From contig JAEVHH010000007.1 in the NCBI GenBank assembly GCA_017607445.1, positions 434,001 through 498,000 on the forward strand: 64,000 nt of DNA. The letters are read 5' to 3'. Position numbers and translations under genes: made by a program. The stretch's first letter is position 1, and each line of letters begins with the position of its first letter. The stretch is from Histoplasma ohiense (Eukaryota > Ascomycota > Eurotiomycetes > Onygenales > Ajellomycetaceae). The notes under the pieces were generated by a model. It saw only the letters and a list, made by a program, of their open reading frames with translations. It searched no databases and had not been told where the DNA came from. This document shows positions 47,178 to 60,536 of the stretch, piece by piece.

Positions 47178-48051
47178 CTCACACTGCTATTTTACTAATT
47201 AATCCACATCCAGAAACCCAAAAAAAAAAAAAAAAAAAAAAAAATCAGAACCTTATGCAGCAAATCGAACACTTAAACTTCTTTAAGATACCCTCATGAG
47301 TCTGATAGTTTCTCTTCCAAAATTTCTCATTTCCATATCGAAATCACCCACTGTAAGTGCAAGCTAGTAATATGGGATCCAGGCAACTGGAACTAGTTTG
47401 TAGTGAAGAGCCAGCGAAAATATGGTTTTTATCCCTGCCACCATTACACTCTAGAGGAGGTGAAATTCACTGAGGTGGTGCTGAAGATGGCTATTCAACG
47501 CGGAGCTGGCTAATCATGCCATTATTGGTCACCAGTTCTCAGAAACAGAAATGTGGATGGGAGCTGCTTTAAAGACAGAGACAAGAGAAGGGAGCGTTCA
47601 CAAAAGAAGAAGCAGGGTGTATTTTCCATTATTCTATGATACTGAAATGAGATACATGAGTCTTTAACAAACAGAACATAGGTCACCGAACATCGTTGGA
47701 GAGGTCCCCGTCTGCCGTCTTTCGTTCAAATAGGTAGTAAACGTTCACCTCTGTTACGGTGTTGTTGCCGACAATAAATTCCAATATTGTTGAGATATTT
47801 GGATATGACTGTATTAAGACAGTTGACATCCTTGAAATATTCAGTAATAGCATTTTGTTCTATCTAGCCAGCGTGCCGTTGGAGTGCTGGGGCGTCTTTG
47901 CTCATCTACGCTTGTTTTGCTGGAGGATAAATGGTTGTGGGTGATCGCGCTGCGGGCGATCAACCCCAACTTCCCAAGGCTGCAAAATTGCAACGCCGTC
48001 ATCCCAGGACTAGAACCTTGCGGCCTTGGACCAGTGGACGTGAAGAAGTAG

Positions 48052-48240
48052 ATGTCGTGGCATCCACAAGTTGCCCCGAGTTATAGCCACCCAAGAAAGG
48101 GAGAAAGGGTGATCCTGCATGTTCTTCTCTTATGCTTGAAGGGACGAGCGCTCGAATGGCACAATGAATTCTCACCTGAGATAAAGCAGGATATGGCCCC
48201 ATTCGTTCACTCTCGAAGTGAGTTGAAATCAGGCAGATAG
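48052..48240 (+). other. Possible retrotransposon gag relic
   Basis: A short frame contains LLLCLKGRALEWHNEFSPEI. A hydrophobic stretch followed by L.G.A..W...L is the pattern of LTR-retrotransposon Gag proteins. Nothing else of an element is visible around it, and CpG content is normal. The call rests on one motif. Confidence 0.25.
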
Positions 48241-51016
48241 CTAGTAGTAGTTATGCTAAAGGAAGTTTAATATAGACCAATATAACTTACAGGGAGTGTC
48301 AGCCTTCTCTCATGCGCAAATGTATGGCTAGCATATGGCAAGATATCAGAATAACTCGACATCGTTCTTCTGAAACAGGCTTTTTAACCACCCCCCTCAG
48401 GCTCGTAACGACTATAAATTGAGTAACTGGTAGCAACGGCACTCTAGCCAGTGGAAGAGCAGAGGCTCATTCGTTGTCTGGGTGAGGATGCAGGTGTCTT
48501 CTTGTGCTTCTTCGAATACTTAGTGAGAGCGAGCATGAGCTGGACCTAGGAGCTCTGCTCCCTTTTATGAGATGTCTTTGGGACTGTGTCACAGAGCCAT
48601 TCGAAGTGTAATTAATTCTGCTTGAATATCTATCAAGAGGACGAAAATGAAGCAGAGGAGAGAAATGGGGGTTCTCCGTAATACACAGGTATGGTGGAAT
48701 GTACTGTACAAGACTCGATCTCGTCCAGTTGGCAGAATGGGCGGGGGCTGGGTGATGGCCACTGAGCTCTCGTTTCAACGCGGAATAAATGGTTCAATGC
48801 GAAGCAGCAATAGCTTTGACGCTCCATTGATGATGAAACCCTTCTCTCCCTTATGATCGAGGTTAACGACTCGGCATGAGCGTGGTCAAAGGCTTTCCGC
48901 CATATGATTCCACTTCGATCCCAACTCTTGTCTGCCGGTCTTCCGCTATACTTGCTATTTTTCTAATAGGTTTAGTGTATATATATTCAATGTGTTTGTC
49001 CATTCGTATTTTTCCTAATTTTCCTTGGTCTTTGTCTCGGGGCCCTCTCACCTGGTTTTAGAGAGTCCTTTCGTAAACTGAAAGCGCTGGCAGCGGAACG
49101 TCCCCCACAACATGATAATCTTTCCGAACTTAATGTATACCGTCCTTCGCATTCCAAATAAGTGTGCGGTGATATGCCATGGTTTTATCTTGCGGCAAAA
49201 AGGCTCGTCGGTACTCACTCAGTTTCCAGGAGCAATAGCAGACGATAGTAATATTTGAAAATATACTGATATTGATGGATTTGTCAAAGTTCTCTTCGAC
49301 AGTGGCAGGCAGGGCAGAAAAAGAAAAAATAATCCTCGCAAAAGTAGAATAAAAGTTGCAAAAGAAAATCTCGACATAGGATTGGTGAGATGCTTTGAAG
49401 GGCATTCATTGGCTGTACTTTGTTGTCATCTCATCCCAAGAGAGCATGGATATCACTTTAAGAACTGATTTGAAGAAAAACTTAGACCAGGAATGTATGT
49501 ATGTGCGTGCAGCGTTGGTGCTTTTCAGCCACAGATATTTGCGCTTTGCAAGGCACAAGATTCTCATTTATTTAGGTCCCTGATATCCAAAAATGTGTCA
49601 CAGAGAGGCAAGGACTCTGCGGGCTGTTAATCGTCATTGTGTTTAAAACAATATCATCAGTAATCAAAATATCCTGGAACTGTCGTCAGGAAGGCCCAGC
49701 GTCACTGTTTTAGGCTTTCTGGAAAAGAGGCCGTACTAATATATCCAAATCGATGTGTTGACAATAGCTGTGGAATATATCCCTGGAGCCTCCACGGATA
49801 TGGCTATGTCTGACAGCCTCTGGTCCAGCCACATGATTGTAGATGTTTGACATCTAATACTTGTAAATAAAGGGCTGAAAATAGCGCCGAGTAAATTATG
49901 CCTCCCGTGTAGATCTGCAACCAGCTGGTAGAAACCAATGTTATTAAAAATCATTTGTAGCTTCTTGCAAGTCCACAACGCCAAGTAATGATTGTATGTG
50001 GAGGTCGCCCTCAATATACTACTGGCCACGGACAAATTAATATCGACTAACTAAGCCAGGACGAAGCCGCCAGTAAAGCTTCTCCATCTTCGGTTATCAA
50101 GAGGCTTAATGCCCCACCTGCAGAGGATGCAACTGGATATAGACCAAGAGCCAAAAGACGCCCTGTGAAAGATGAGATAAATGTTGCATCGATCTAGGGC
50201 TGGAAAAGTGTGGTTTAAATATATAACTCGTGTTCCTATGGATGATTGGGCCTTGAATACCGCAAAACTAGGCTCCAGGCCATGGTGATATCGATCTTGC
50301 CCCGACTCTTCTTTCGACTTGGCCAAAAAGTGATGACAGCGCTAATTGTGGTCACTTTTGCGGCGCATACAACGTCGCGCACCGCACCGAGCTACGGTGG
50401 CACATCGCACCATGGCAACCTTGAAACCACCCTGACTTTGTGGATGGTGAGTAGCCATGTTTGCTGTGTACGGCCTACGGCCTCCAGCCCATAGGTTGGC
50501 CCCGTCGTGCAATTTGTTTATGCATTCAACAAAATGGGACCGATCACTGTCTCTGCAACTCTCTCTATCAAAAGTAGATCCCCTCTGTTGAGTATCTTAA
50601 ATTTGTATATTTTAAGTAAAGAGTTCGACCAACTAGAGCATATCCCTGAATTCCGGAGAACACAACCTGAGCTGATATCATCGCAGAAAATTAAAAATTC
50701 CTGTGAGGTAACAGTCGGAGTGAACTTGGAAACCACCTCGACTTGCTGCGTCGAATGGCACCGGTTTACCTGGCACGCCGATGTTTGTAATATAGGGCTG
50801 TCTAATTATCACGACTGGGTTTAGCAAAGTTGTTTTCACTGTGACTTGAAGAGTATCAAGAACAGAAAGCTGGAAGTGATGCTTTCTCTCATCAATCTTC
50901 TGAATAAGATGCATAAATATGATCTTGAAGAAAATGAGATTCCTGGATTTCTGATAGTAACAGATCTCATAAATAGTCTCTACTCTCATATCAGTATCTA
51001 GTGTTATTAAAAAGCA

Positions 51017-51460
51017 TTACCATTGTTGTGTAGACAGTGTATTTCTTATTGTTTCCTGCTGGGAGGCTTCAGATCGCTCGAGAATTGAAACAAGATCTGC
51101 AGACAGACCAGCAGCAGTAGCGGCAGGAAAAGGCACAACAGGCGTAGGACCGAGGCAGCGACCTTTAGCTGGACGTTTCCCTGCTACGACTCGGGCACGA
51201 CGCCGCCGGACAGGGTTGGGATATCTCTGTCGTCTTATTCCGTTCGAAAAGATAGTATGCATTGATTTCCTTGACGAATCGCTTAGGCATAGCCTCCAAT
51301 TCCTTATTTTACCAGGGCCTTCGTTATATGGCGCCTCTAGCGCAGCCGCCTTTTCCTTAAAACATTCCGGGAGCTATCTTCTTAGCTGTTTTAGCCACTT
51401 CTTTGCAATCAAATCGATGCCTATACGTATCGGATCGCACTGGGACCGGTTGGTATGACA
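51017..51460 (-). other. Decayed open frame, unknown
   Basis: On the minus strand a Lys/Arg-rich text (IDLIAKKWLKQLRR, stop, LPECFKEKAAALE) runs into an 81-codon frame ending at 51017 with RRRRARVVAGKRPAKGR and a coiled stretch (LVSILERSEASQQETIRN). It looks like a once-coding sequence broken by a stop, possibly from a mobile element. No family is recognised. Confidence 0.25.
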
Positions 51461-54379
51461 ATGGTTTGTCACACCTTCAAGAGGGTAGGTTTGGAACCGT
51501 CATCCGCCCACTCAAACGTTTGTATCGGAGATTTCCTGGTGTGGTTCCAGTGTAGTAAGAGATGTTTGATGGAGAGGAACTGATTTAGTTTGGCGATATA
51601 CGCCATTTGCAAGAGCCTTGGTTGGACATACTCTCTGGGAGGAATTGTCCATCTGCCATCATTACAAGCTCTTCTGGCAGCTTAGAGAACATAAATAGGC
51701 ACTACCCAGGACCGGAACGGCCGCATGGAGCGTGCGAGAAGACATCGTTATAGCACCGCAACATAGTGCCGTAGCCAATCGGTTGTGGGCTGAGATGATG
51801 GCCGTCTGTCGTCTTATGTTCTTTCTTGATTATCACTTGCTATCGACGCCGTCCGGAGAAATTGCCGAAGCTTTCAATAACAGTTACCAAGAAAACATAT
51901 TTAACATCCACATCAACTAAACGCAAGTAGAAATTATTTACAATATCTTAGCAGATGTATCTCTGTGATCGCTCTGCAGGATCCCGGTTATAAAAACGAT
52001 GATAAGGTCATCAGAAGCTGAGGTGACTTTGTCCGATATGCTGTAGGCTCGAGATTGCACGTGGTGTTGTGATATCTGACGTTTTGGCTAACGCTTATTA
52101 CGCCGTGCTTGGGGGACGGACATTCGCTTCTCGGATATTCCGACAATTGAGCCATCCCCGTCCGACCAGATGCGCATCGTAGACGACCCATTATCCCAGA
52201 TGTGACGGTAGAAATCATCCAGACGCTCACTCAAATGGAATAGTGGTGTAATCAATGATATGTTGCTCTCAAGGCCTTCACTAAATGGCTCTTCACCGTG
52301 CCAGGTTCTGAGATCAACGCTTCTCGCAGACAGTAAATCTTGCTGGATATGTTGAAGGCTAACAGTAGCACTTCCGCATTTTGAAAGTGAATCGGAAGGT
52401 CTGAGCTTTCGCTTTGGACTATGCCCCCCTTTTTAGATGCTGGTATTATGGTCGCGATCGAGGTAGCCGAATCGGCATTGGTGCTTGTTTATTTGAGCTC
52501 TGGATGCGACCGATGTCTTAATGGGCCTAGTTATGTTCAAGAACTTTCGTGCTTGGAACTTGCAGGAACATGCAGAACCTTTCACCGACAATGCCGTTTT
52601 AAAATACGATTTTTCGCGGGATAAGACGAGGTAAAATTAACCCTATTTCACCATGCTAGGCGGTCATGTCTGGTAGTTCAAAAAATTTGCTGTATATCGC
52701 TGTGCAGGCTGTTCCTCGAGCCAGGCATTGCCATAAGACTAGTGGCGGTTTCGAGTAGTTCAATCATATGTTGTTTAGGGGGCCTCGGCCAGCTTTGCTT
52801 TTCTGATATTAAAAAACAACTTTTCCCCATAAAAAAAGTTAATAAGGCCATGAATTTATCCCGTAGAATGCGACGAAAATTGGATCTGATGGGGAAATAT
52901 AAGCAAAGATAAACTTCTAGAGACGATAGACGGTAGCCATTTCCTTTGGGACTATTCTGGCTGGAAAGAAAATCGAGCTTCAGGTTCGTCAAGGAAACAA
53001 ATCAGGCGCAAATTACGCAGGAAATATTCCCACCCAGAACGTGCCGAAAAAATAGTGTCCATCGCGGTGAACCCGGCTAACAACCATGCCCCATCAGTTG
53101 CTAGACCCAAGTGTCAGACTGATAGTTGAATATATATATCTTGTTGTGGAATGGCTATATGATAGGGTTTTTATCGATGCACCAACGAATTAACGCAGCT
53201 TAAGATATTCATCCATTTCATGTGTTTATCAGTCCGATACTTTGGGGGTGACTAACACCTCCTGTCATTTGTCCCGCACAAAAGGATAAGGCGGAACATG
53301 GCCGCGGGACAGGCAATTGTTATATTTCGCTCCAGTTCATCCAGAAATGAGGTAGAAGCTAGTGGTGTCAGGCAGACTAAGTCATGCTCATGGGCTATGC
53401 ATTTATTGATCGGACCGTGTATCGCCTGGGTCAAAGCAGCCTTCATGGTTTCCCGGTTTAATCATAATCGTTGGTAGTTCCAGAGTACCCCATGGAGGGT
53501 CCGCCGGTGTTATTTCCGTTAACTGAAGCTGCCACCATGATTAAGTTAGATAGTAGATGTTATGGGAGTTAGACGATATTGCAGCCATCTTAAAACGAAT
53601 CTAGGTATTTTCCCGACGCCGGTAAACAAGACCAACCCCTTGACGCCCCTTTCGGTGCGAGCCGAGCCGAACACTAGTAATGCTAATGAGAGCAGCTCAG
53701 ATAGTGTCAAGCGGGTTGAAAGGTATGGAGACGATCCATAGGCGTTTCTGTTTAACAATTATTCCAGCGGACATCGCGAAACCGTGCGTTATGTAATGTT
53801 TTCTTGTAATATTTGTGCCAAAGAAACGACAGAGAGCAATGTAGCGTGGCAGGAACGCGAAGTTCTTGCCACATGACCCTCGAATAAACAAGCGGCAGAA
53901 CCTTCAAGTGGTTAGAGTGTGGATGATGGAAAATATTGTCGACAGCGGATTGCCTGATGTGATGTGCAGTACAATACGCAAACTGAACAGATTCTCAGGA
54001 CCAATCTGCTCATGGCCCCTGGCTCCTGTTACGCGAATCAGTAATACCTCAATGGTAATATTTCCTGGTGGAATTGTTGGTGGGAGTCGATAATAACAAC
54101 CGCTCCACGGCCTCGCATTTGATGTCAACACCACTTTGCGTTCTGGTGGCCGTTCCAGTCATGCAAGGGCACAGTGGTAGGGACACAGGTAAGCCTACAA
54201 TCCGACGAATCAGCGGTCGGTGCACGGAAGTTCCTTCTTTCTTTAGGACCTAATGGTCTCTCCACCTGCCTAACTGGCAACCCTGCAACGTAATCGTTTA
54301 CGCCAGCGGTGTAATCAGCGGCGGAGGTGAGGGTCTCCGTAAGTAGGAACGGTCGACGGGCCAGTCAATTGGGTATCCT

Positions 54380-54415
54380 AAGTTAGGTCAGGGTTAAGTT
54401 AGGGTTATATTAGGT
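54380..54415 (+). repeat. Degenerate telomere-like repeat
   Basis: AGTTAGGTCAGGGTTAAGTT followed by AGGGTTATATTAGG contains four imperfect TTAGGG-like units within 36 bp. TTAGGG is the usual telomere repeat of filamentous ascomycetes. An interstitial telomere-like tract or chance are both possible. Confidence 0.3.
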
Positions 54416-54791
54416 TCCAGAGCTTTTTATGGACCTAGGCGCAATAGATAGACTCTCACCCTCTATTTGGTCAGCCAGAACAACAGGCCTCTGCTCCAAG
54501 TTTCTGTAGATCACTTTCTCATTTCATAATTTGGCATTTCTGTGTCGGAAACTCTGCCTAGTAAACCCTGAAGATTGGTTTAAAGACGTCATTATAACGA
54601 CCCAATGAAATTGTTCTGTAAATTGTTTTCTGGCCCGAAAGGTGAAAGGGGAGAAATAGAGCCGAAACGGCAAAAGCGACACAGGAGGGAAGGTTTGCTT
54701 CTTCTTCATTTCGTTGCTTTCTAGGAGAGATGAATCGGAATAAAGTAAAGACAGGGATTTGGTTCACGACATTGACTATCAGATAGCCTGC

Positions 54792-55370
54792 CTAGGAGTT
54801 AATTGTCGAAATTATTTTGTCTTTGGCGAATATTGTAACCTGTTGGATGACGTGATTGACGGAAATGAAGCCCTGCGTTCCCAGAGGTGGAAGATTCGAT
54901 TTTGGTGGGCATGATATTTCGCCGATCTGCATTTTATTCGGCAAGGTGCTGATCTCCCCGCGGATGCCGCAAATCATTGTGCGCATATTGCAACCATATC
55001 GATCCTTGAGGCGATTTGGTGTACGATTTCTATCCGTAGTAATATTGAACATCACACCGAGGAGTCCGCCGAAGATATCATCAACCTACCCCTGTAAGCC
55101 ATCGTTAGTAGACGTAATTCTGAGTAAGAACAAAAAAAGCAGGCAAAGAGATGTTGAAATATACGTACCGATACGGCAAAAATCAGATCGTGATTCGCAG
55201 TTTTGGTTTGGATAACATTGATATATGTAACGAACCAGCGATTCAGATTCCATCCCATCCCATGTTGACGGTCCGAAAGGATACACGCCCGCCACACTTG
55301 ACATTTCTCTTCCACATTGAAACTCTTTGACAAGCCACGTATTATGGCATAAACTCAAGCAGCTGTCCAT
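54792..55370 (-). other. Spliced coding relic of unknown family
   Basis: A frame with MGWNLNRWFVTYINVIQTK and then NHDLIFAVS ends at donor GTACGT. A perfect fungal branch site CTACTAACG and an acceptor (GGGTAG) bring in VDDIFGGLLGVMFNITTD in the same frame, continuing with RNRTPNRLKDRYGCNMR to a stop at 54792. Splicing removes the intervening stops, which argues for a real gene or a recent pseudogene. I could not extend it to a convincing start; coding-like text continues toward 56030. The family is not recognised. Confidence 0.4.
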
Positions 55371-58300
55371 GAATGTGCGACATTCTAGGATTCCATTTTA
55401 TGACATTTCAGTTGAAGTACAACGGCATGCGATATGGAAGGCATTCGTTTCCGCACATGAAGTCGCCATTTGCAGTTAGTTGACCCTGGTCCTGAAATGC
55501 TGGAGTACATTGCGATACATTATCAATCGCCATACTTTTAGCATCGAAAGCCTGTGAAGTGTTATGCCAGGAGACATCACATGGGAAGAATCGGTCGTTA
55601 GCATGTGCGACAGAAAAATTTTAAGGAACTCCCCTAACACGGCAGGATGTATATAACTTCATCACAAAATCGAAAGTTCTAGTAATGGAACGAGACAAAG
55701 AAACCTATCAATAGAATTCGGTCATTCAGTTCCATGAGGGAGATTTTAGGTACAACTTCCGTTGCATTGACAATCCAATCTTGGAATGTGAATGACAACA
55801 AAACAGGAAGGTAATGCCAGTTGGTTATCGCTGACTGACATAGGAAAACATTAGCAAAGGGACATAAAAGCATATAAGGAGAAAAAAAGACCAAAAAGAA
55901 ATGAGAGAAAGGGAGGAATATACTTCTCAAAAAGTCGTCATGAGCATCAACAAGGATGTTTGTTGTAAAAGCCAAGGGACCATTTAATTGATTTCCCAAT
56001 TGATTGGTAGCTAAGGTGAGCATGACCCCGTTCTCGTTGCCTCGATTTCTAAAAAAAAAAATTTATTAGTATAATGAGAACGAGAACGTGGTGTTGAAAC
56101 GAGAAGGTCACTGTATGATCGTCAGTCCACCAGACGCTTCACACATCAACGGCACACATCAAACTGGTAGAGATTGAGGTTGGTCGGCATGCTGGAGTAG
56201 AGGATTGCATTGAAGAAGCGCAGGGTCAGCAATACTCGCGGGTACGGGCCTCCGACCCGAAAATCTTCCACCCCTATGCCACTCGTTGATTCATCCGAAT
56301 CTGAGCTGGAACCTGAAGACCTTTTCTGCCGTTTGGGAGGGAGGGGAAGGAGGAGATCGCTGGGTTTCCAACCCTTGAATGCCTAGATTCCCCATCACAG
56401 CAGTTGCGATGGTTATAATCTATACCATTCCAACCCCTAAATTCCACCCTACCTCAGCAACATCTAGCCTATAAGGAATGGAAGTCTCTTGCCGTCTCTT
56501 CCCAACGCACTCCGGCCGGTTTTGTTGAGCTTAAACGACGAAATATCCAAACCCCAGCAAAACGGAATGTTTCAGTTCACGTTTGATGACTTTCCTCAAA
56601 CAATAAATGTAGGACCGCGTTAAAAGGTATAAAGTAGAAGGAGCTGTCAGGTTTTCCACGGCGCCACCCACAGATATACAGGTCGATCTCCATATATCCA
56701 AGTACCTTGGGATGTGTTTGGTCTGCCGAACTCCTATGGGCCGTCTCCCGCCAGTCATTGGCCCAAAAATCGGTGACGATATCCCTGTCGCACAATAACA
56801 TTTCGGTCGCAGCCATCCTATAGCATTTTCAGGCATTTCGGGTACAGCTTTCTTCTGGATCATTTTTCATCCAGGGCCCCCTTCTCCACTAACGCATTTC
56901 GAATATCTGCAATCACAATCAAGGGCTTGCAACCCATATCACACATATCACACAACACGGTAAAAGGGATTTCCACTCCCACAGATGAAGCCACAGTCTG
57001 TGGATTTTTGGCGTGCCGCGGAACTTCTAGTCTCAGCTGATGGCGTAGTTGCCAGGTAGGGGATCCCGGTTGGTAAGGAAATATGAGGTGCCATGTAGAA
57101 CATGATAAAATATAGTAAAATATAATAAAATGTAGTAAAATATAAAATATCGTACGGCCCGTCGTTAATAGTAGAATGATAGAATAGTATCCACGGACAG
57201 CGTGGAATAAACATCTCTCCCACGTCAGCATAAACTCGATATAGGCAATAGATACATAAGGTACGGATAGCCTGTAGTGCTCGAGGGCAACAGACCCCCT
57301 AGAATCCGATCTGGAGAGGCAAAAGATGATGGGAGGAAAAAAATAAAGTAAAAGGAGGCAAAGGGGTGGGGAGAATAAATCATCTTCATATATATACCTA
57401 GGCATATGGACAGGTCCATTCATTAGTACCCACGGCCGTGACCGTGGCCGTGACTTTGCAAGCTTCGAGGGAATGCCCGGTTGACGGCTGGGCCGAATTC
57501 CCTCCTTCTCTGAGCAAGGATCCCATTCACCCACAGCGTAAAATGAGCCCGAGAGGCTCAGGAAGCATTAACCGGGGGCGTCGATGCAGTCGATAACCAT
57601 CCACCCCTCCGGAATTTGACATTGAAGCCGATTTGCCCCTTTCCACAAAGTAAATACATGCAGTTGCCGCCTTTTTTGCTTGTCACCCCAGTTCACAAGA
57701 ACAGCCCAACTCCATATGCGTGACTGACAGAATCGCACACCATTGACCCATTCATTTGCCCGGTGCCCATGGGAAATGGGGAGCCCTTGGTGGTTCGTCA
57801 ACTTTTCACAAATCGGAAGTGGATAGCACGTGGCAAGGAAAAGGGGGGGGAATCCCATTCACCAACGAAACGGCCCATGGAAGCAAGTAACTGCTGGTTA
57901 TTTCCATCCCGAGAATGGGGACGCGCATTTTGAACCTGTTGTAGTGGTTGTCCGCACGGCCCATTTCTGTGGGACGTCGTTGCATTAGCATGGAAGAGAG
58001 GTTGAACATGGTAATGGATCCATGTGTGGGGCGTAGGACCTGCGGAACACTAGTCCGCAATAGGAAGCCCAGCGGCGCCCACAATTTCTGCCCGTTTAAT
58101 TCCCAGAACCGACCAACATACATAAGTGGCAGCAATCTCGTGAAGAGGATGTTTGAAATAAATGGCTAAAATGGGGATAGAAAATTCTGGAGAAAGGTGG
58201 GGACTTATTTGAAGGATTGGTAAGGGTCCATCTGGTCTACTACCACCTTACATCCCAAAATTCCTGCCTGGCCTGCAGCCCAAAATGAAGATCCTAACTC

Positions 58301-58929
58301 CGTACATCCCCTTTTTAAGATGGAGGAAGTTCCGGGTCTCTCCTCATCTTCATCATCCCCCACACTCAGAGTTCTTCCTTTGCCCATCTGGCTTAAGCTG
58401 CGCCTAATAGCAATACCCTCCTTTCGTAGTCCCGAGCTCTAGCTATTGAACACTAACACACAATAGATCGAGGAGGTGGATATTTTTTGTCATCTTGTTT
58501 CTCCACCCCAGCAAAAAAAACCTTCCCATATGAATAATTCTCCGGGCTGGGTCTTGCGATGCTTCCGTACAGCGCCTGCTGGCCCTGCGGGGGCTCTATC
58601 GTGTCCCTTAGCTATCAGACTTGCGCACGCGCGAATATATGCGAGTCTCCGAATTTGGCGATGCAAGAGATTGGATACTAGTACGATGCACCAATTCTGT
58701 AAACCCCATGAACAGGAACAAACAAGGAACACCGTTGTGCCCGGTAAGCCGAGAGAGGGAATCGTGAGATACGCCATGGCCTTCAGTTAAGCAACCCACA
58801 CATATCACAAATTCAGCCTGCCTGCCATTTCCAAGCATATCAGAGCTCGGGACATGAAGTGAAAAAAAAAATTTTTTCCCAATATTTTTCCAGCCATATA
58901 GTTTAGTGTAGACACAAGAGACCTCGGCC

Positions 58930-59777
58930 CTATTGCCCTACATGATAGTCGTCGAACGGCCAGAACGTTTTCAATTCCTCCCTGTCCTGATCATCCTCCA
59001 TGCTCGCCATTACGGTTTCATAGATATCTCGATGGGCTTGCCTTACTCCCTCCCAACGATCCGCAGACACCCAGCCATCTTCCTCCACACCCAGCGTCGC
59101 AATCACATCCCGCTTGATCTGCAGTATCTTTTCATAGACATCCAGTTGTTTCTCGTAGAGGCGCATATCTTCCTCACTCAACGGAGGGATGGGACAGTCG
59201 TCGTCGTCGGTGAACCCGAGCTCTTTCCACCTGTCTCTTAACCGCATCAGTTCATAGGTGAATGGAACGAAACCATCTCTCCATGTGCGATGGCAGTAGC
59301 GGAACGGGCGGAGGAGCGATTCATCGATCTTCCTGGTCGCGCCTAGCCTTGGAGCCAGAAGCGCCCACCCCCCCTCATATGCTTGGCTGCACAAACTTTC
59401 TGTCGCATTCTCCGGTGTTTCCTCTGTAGGAAGCATGGCAAAATCAGGCACGTCGTCCGCGTAATAGAATGACGGCTCAACACTGGTGCACTGCCAATCA
59501 ATGAACCCAGTCACAGTGGTTGGGTCATCTTTGGACACAAAAATATTTCTCATATGTAAGTCTGGATGGAAGAGGGTCGGTGTCGCATTGGACTGGATTT
59601 TGGGGTGCTGTATCAGCTTGGGAAACAAGGCCTGAGCAACATTCAGCAGCTCCAAATGTTTGTTCAGGGACCCCTGATAGGATGCTTGCGGCAGCTGGAG
59701 GGTGGGATGATCAGCTGGTGGCAGCCTTGAAAAACCAACATCGATCAACGCAGAGGCATATGAGGAGAAGTCGGGCC
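58930..59777 (-). CDS. APH-type phosphotransferase, catalytic exon (exon 3)
   Basis: Third exon of the gene spanning 60536-58930, listed separately because it carries the catalytic signature. It reads FHPDLHMRNIFV, matching the HxDxxxxN catalytic loop, and FIDWQ, matching the metal-binding Asp motif of the aminoglycoside phosphotransferase/choline kinase superfamily. The remainder is helical and charged and ends FWPFDDYHVGQ. Confidence 0.85.
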
Positions 59778-60536
59778 CTGATGGGAAGCCAAGTTAGTGA
59801 GCGAAAAGCCATTTATGGGAAACAGACATCATCTCACAGGGTCCCCTATTCGGTTTCTTGAATGCATAGTATCTTTGTTCTCCAACATTGCAATCCCAGT
59901 AAGTGCTTCTACAATGAGGTCCAATACAAAATTGATCATCAGTATCAATTCTCTGCATAGAATCAGCATCAAGGAATGCTGTGTCAGCAAAATACAAACT
60001 GCCATATGCTGGAAAGTCAAGTTGCGATATTGGCAGAATACTGAAGCAAATTGCTCCCACAATTTTCACTTTCACATGCACAGGTACATCCGCCCATACT
60101 TCCTGCAGTTGGACACCACCAGCGTGTTCCATGATAATGTACGCCGACCCGATTGGGTTCGTTGGATCATCACACCAATCAAGAATGGCTGGAATTGGGA
60201 CTTTAGTATGTCGTCGCACTGAAGACAGAGGTTAGCACGCATCACCCAACTAACTACTACAGTTATGAAATTCTCTTTCTCACAGTAAGTAATTGTTGCC
60301 ACCTCAGAGTTCGTCACATATCTGGCTGGACCAGCAACAGATGTGGGAAATTTGGCAACAACCTGTCTTCCATTGTTGGTCGTGATGACGAATGCCCTAC
60401 TGAACCCTCCCTCCAGCTTCTGACAGCTTTTGATTGAAGTCGCGGACGGGCAGAGAGAGAGCACTCTTTCATATAGGCAATCCAAATTAAATTCAAGGTA
60501 CCGCGCGTCGCGTTGTAGTTTGCCAGGTGAAGCCAT
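58930..60536 (-). CDS. APH/AIM9-like phosphotransferase family protein
   Basis: Three exons, 60536-60284, 60218-59838 and 59777-58930, encode 493 residues in frame. Introns have donor GTGAGA in both cases and acceptors TTCAG and ATCAG, with branch GCTAAC in intron 1. Kinase-like motifs in order: LEGGFSRAFVI (glycine loop), RQVVAKFP (lysine), AGPARYVTNSEVATITYL, VPIPAILDW, AYIIMEHAGGVQL, NRGPW, then HPDLHMRN at about 282 and FIDWQ at about 300. This matches the fungal phosphotransferase enzyme family related to yeast Aim9; the substrate is unknown, and antibiotic resistance is not implied. ATG 60536 is the first in the frame, but the N-terminus is shorter than many relatives and lacks a clear presequence, so an extra upstream exon is possible. 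No lesion is seen. Confidence 0.87.

Larger units (their letters stand above)
46057..58929. other. 12.9-kb gene-poor region
   Basis: No complete gene could be assembled here. It has poly-A at 47219-47244, an AT-rich TAAAATATAG-type stutter near 57104-57150, a G-run at 57841-57849 and several weak coding relics listed separately. CG dinucleotides are present at normal frequency, unlike the retrotransposon block at the left end. Confidence 0.45.

Noticed and set aside
56531..57534. Overlapping minus-strand open frames up to 224 codons
   Set aside because: Hydrophobic and Tyr/Ile-rich translation of an AT-rich stutter; no start context or domain.
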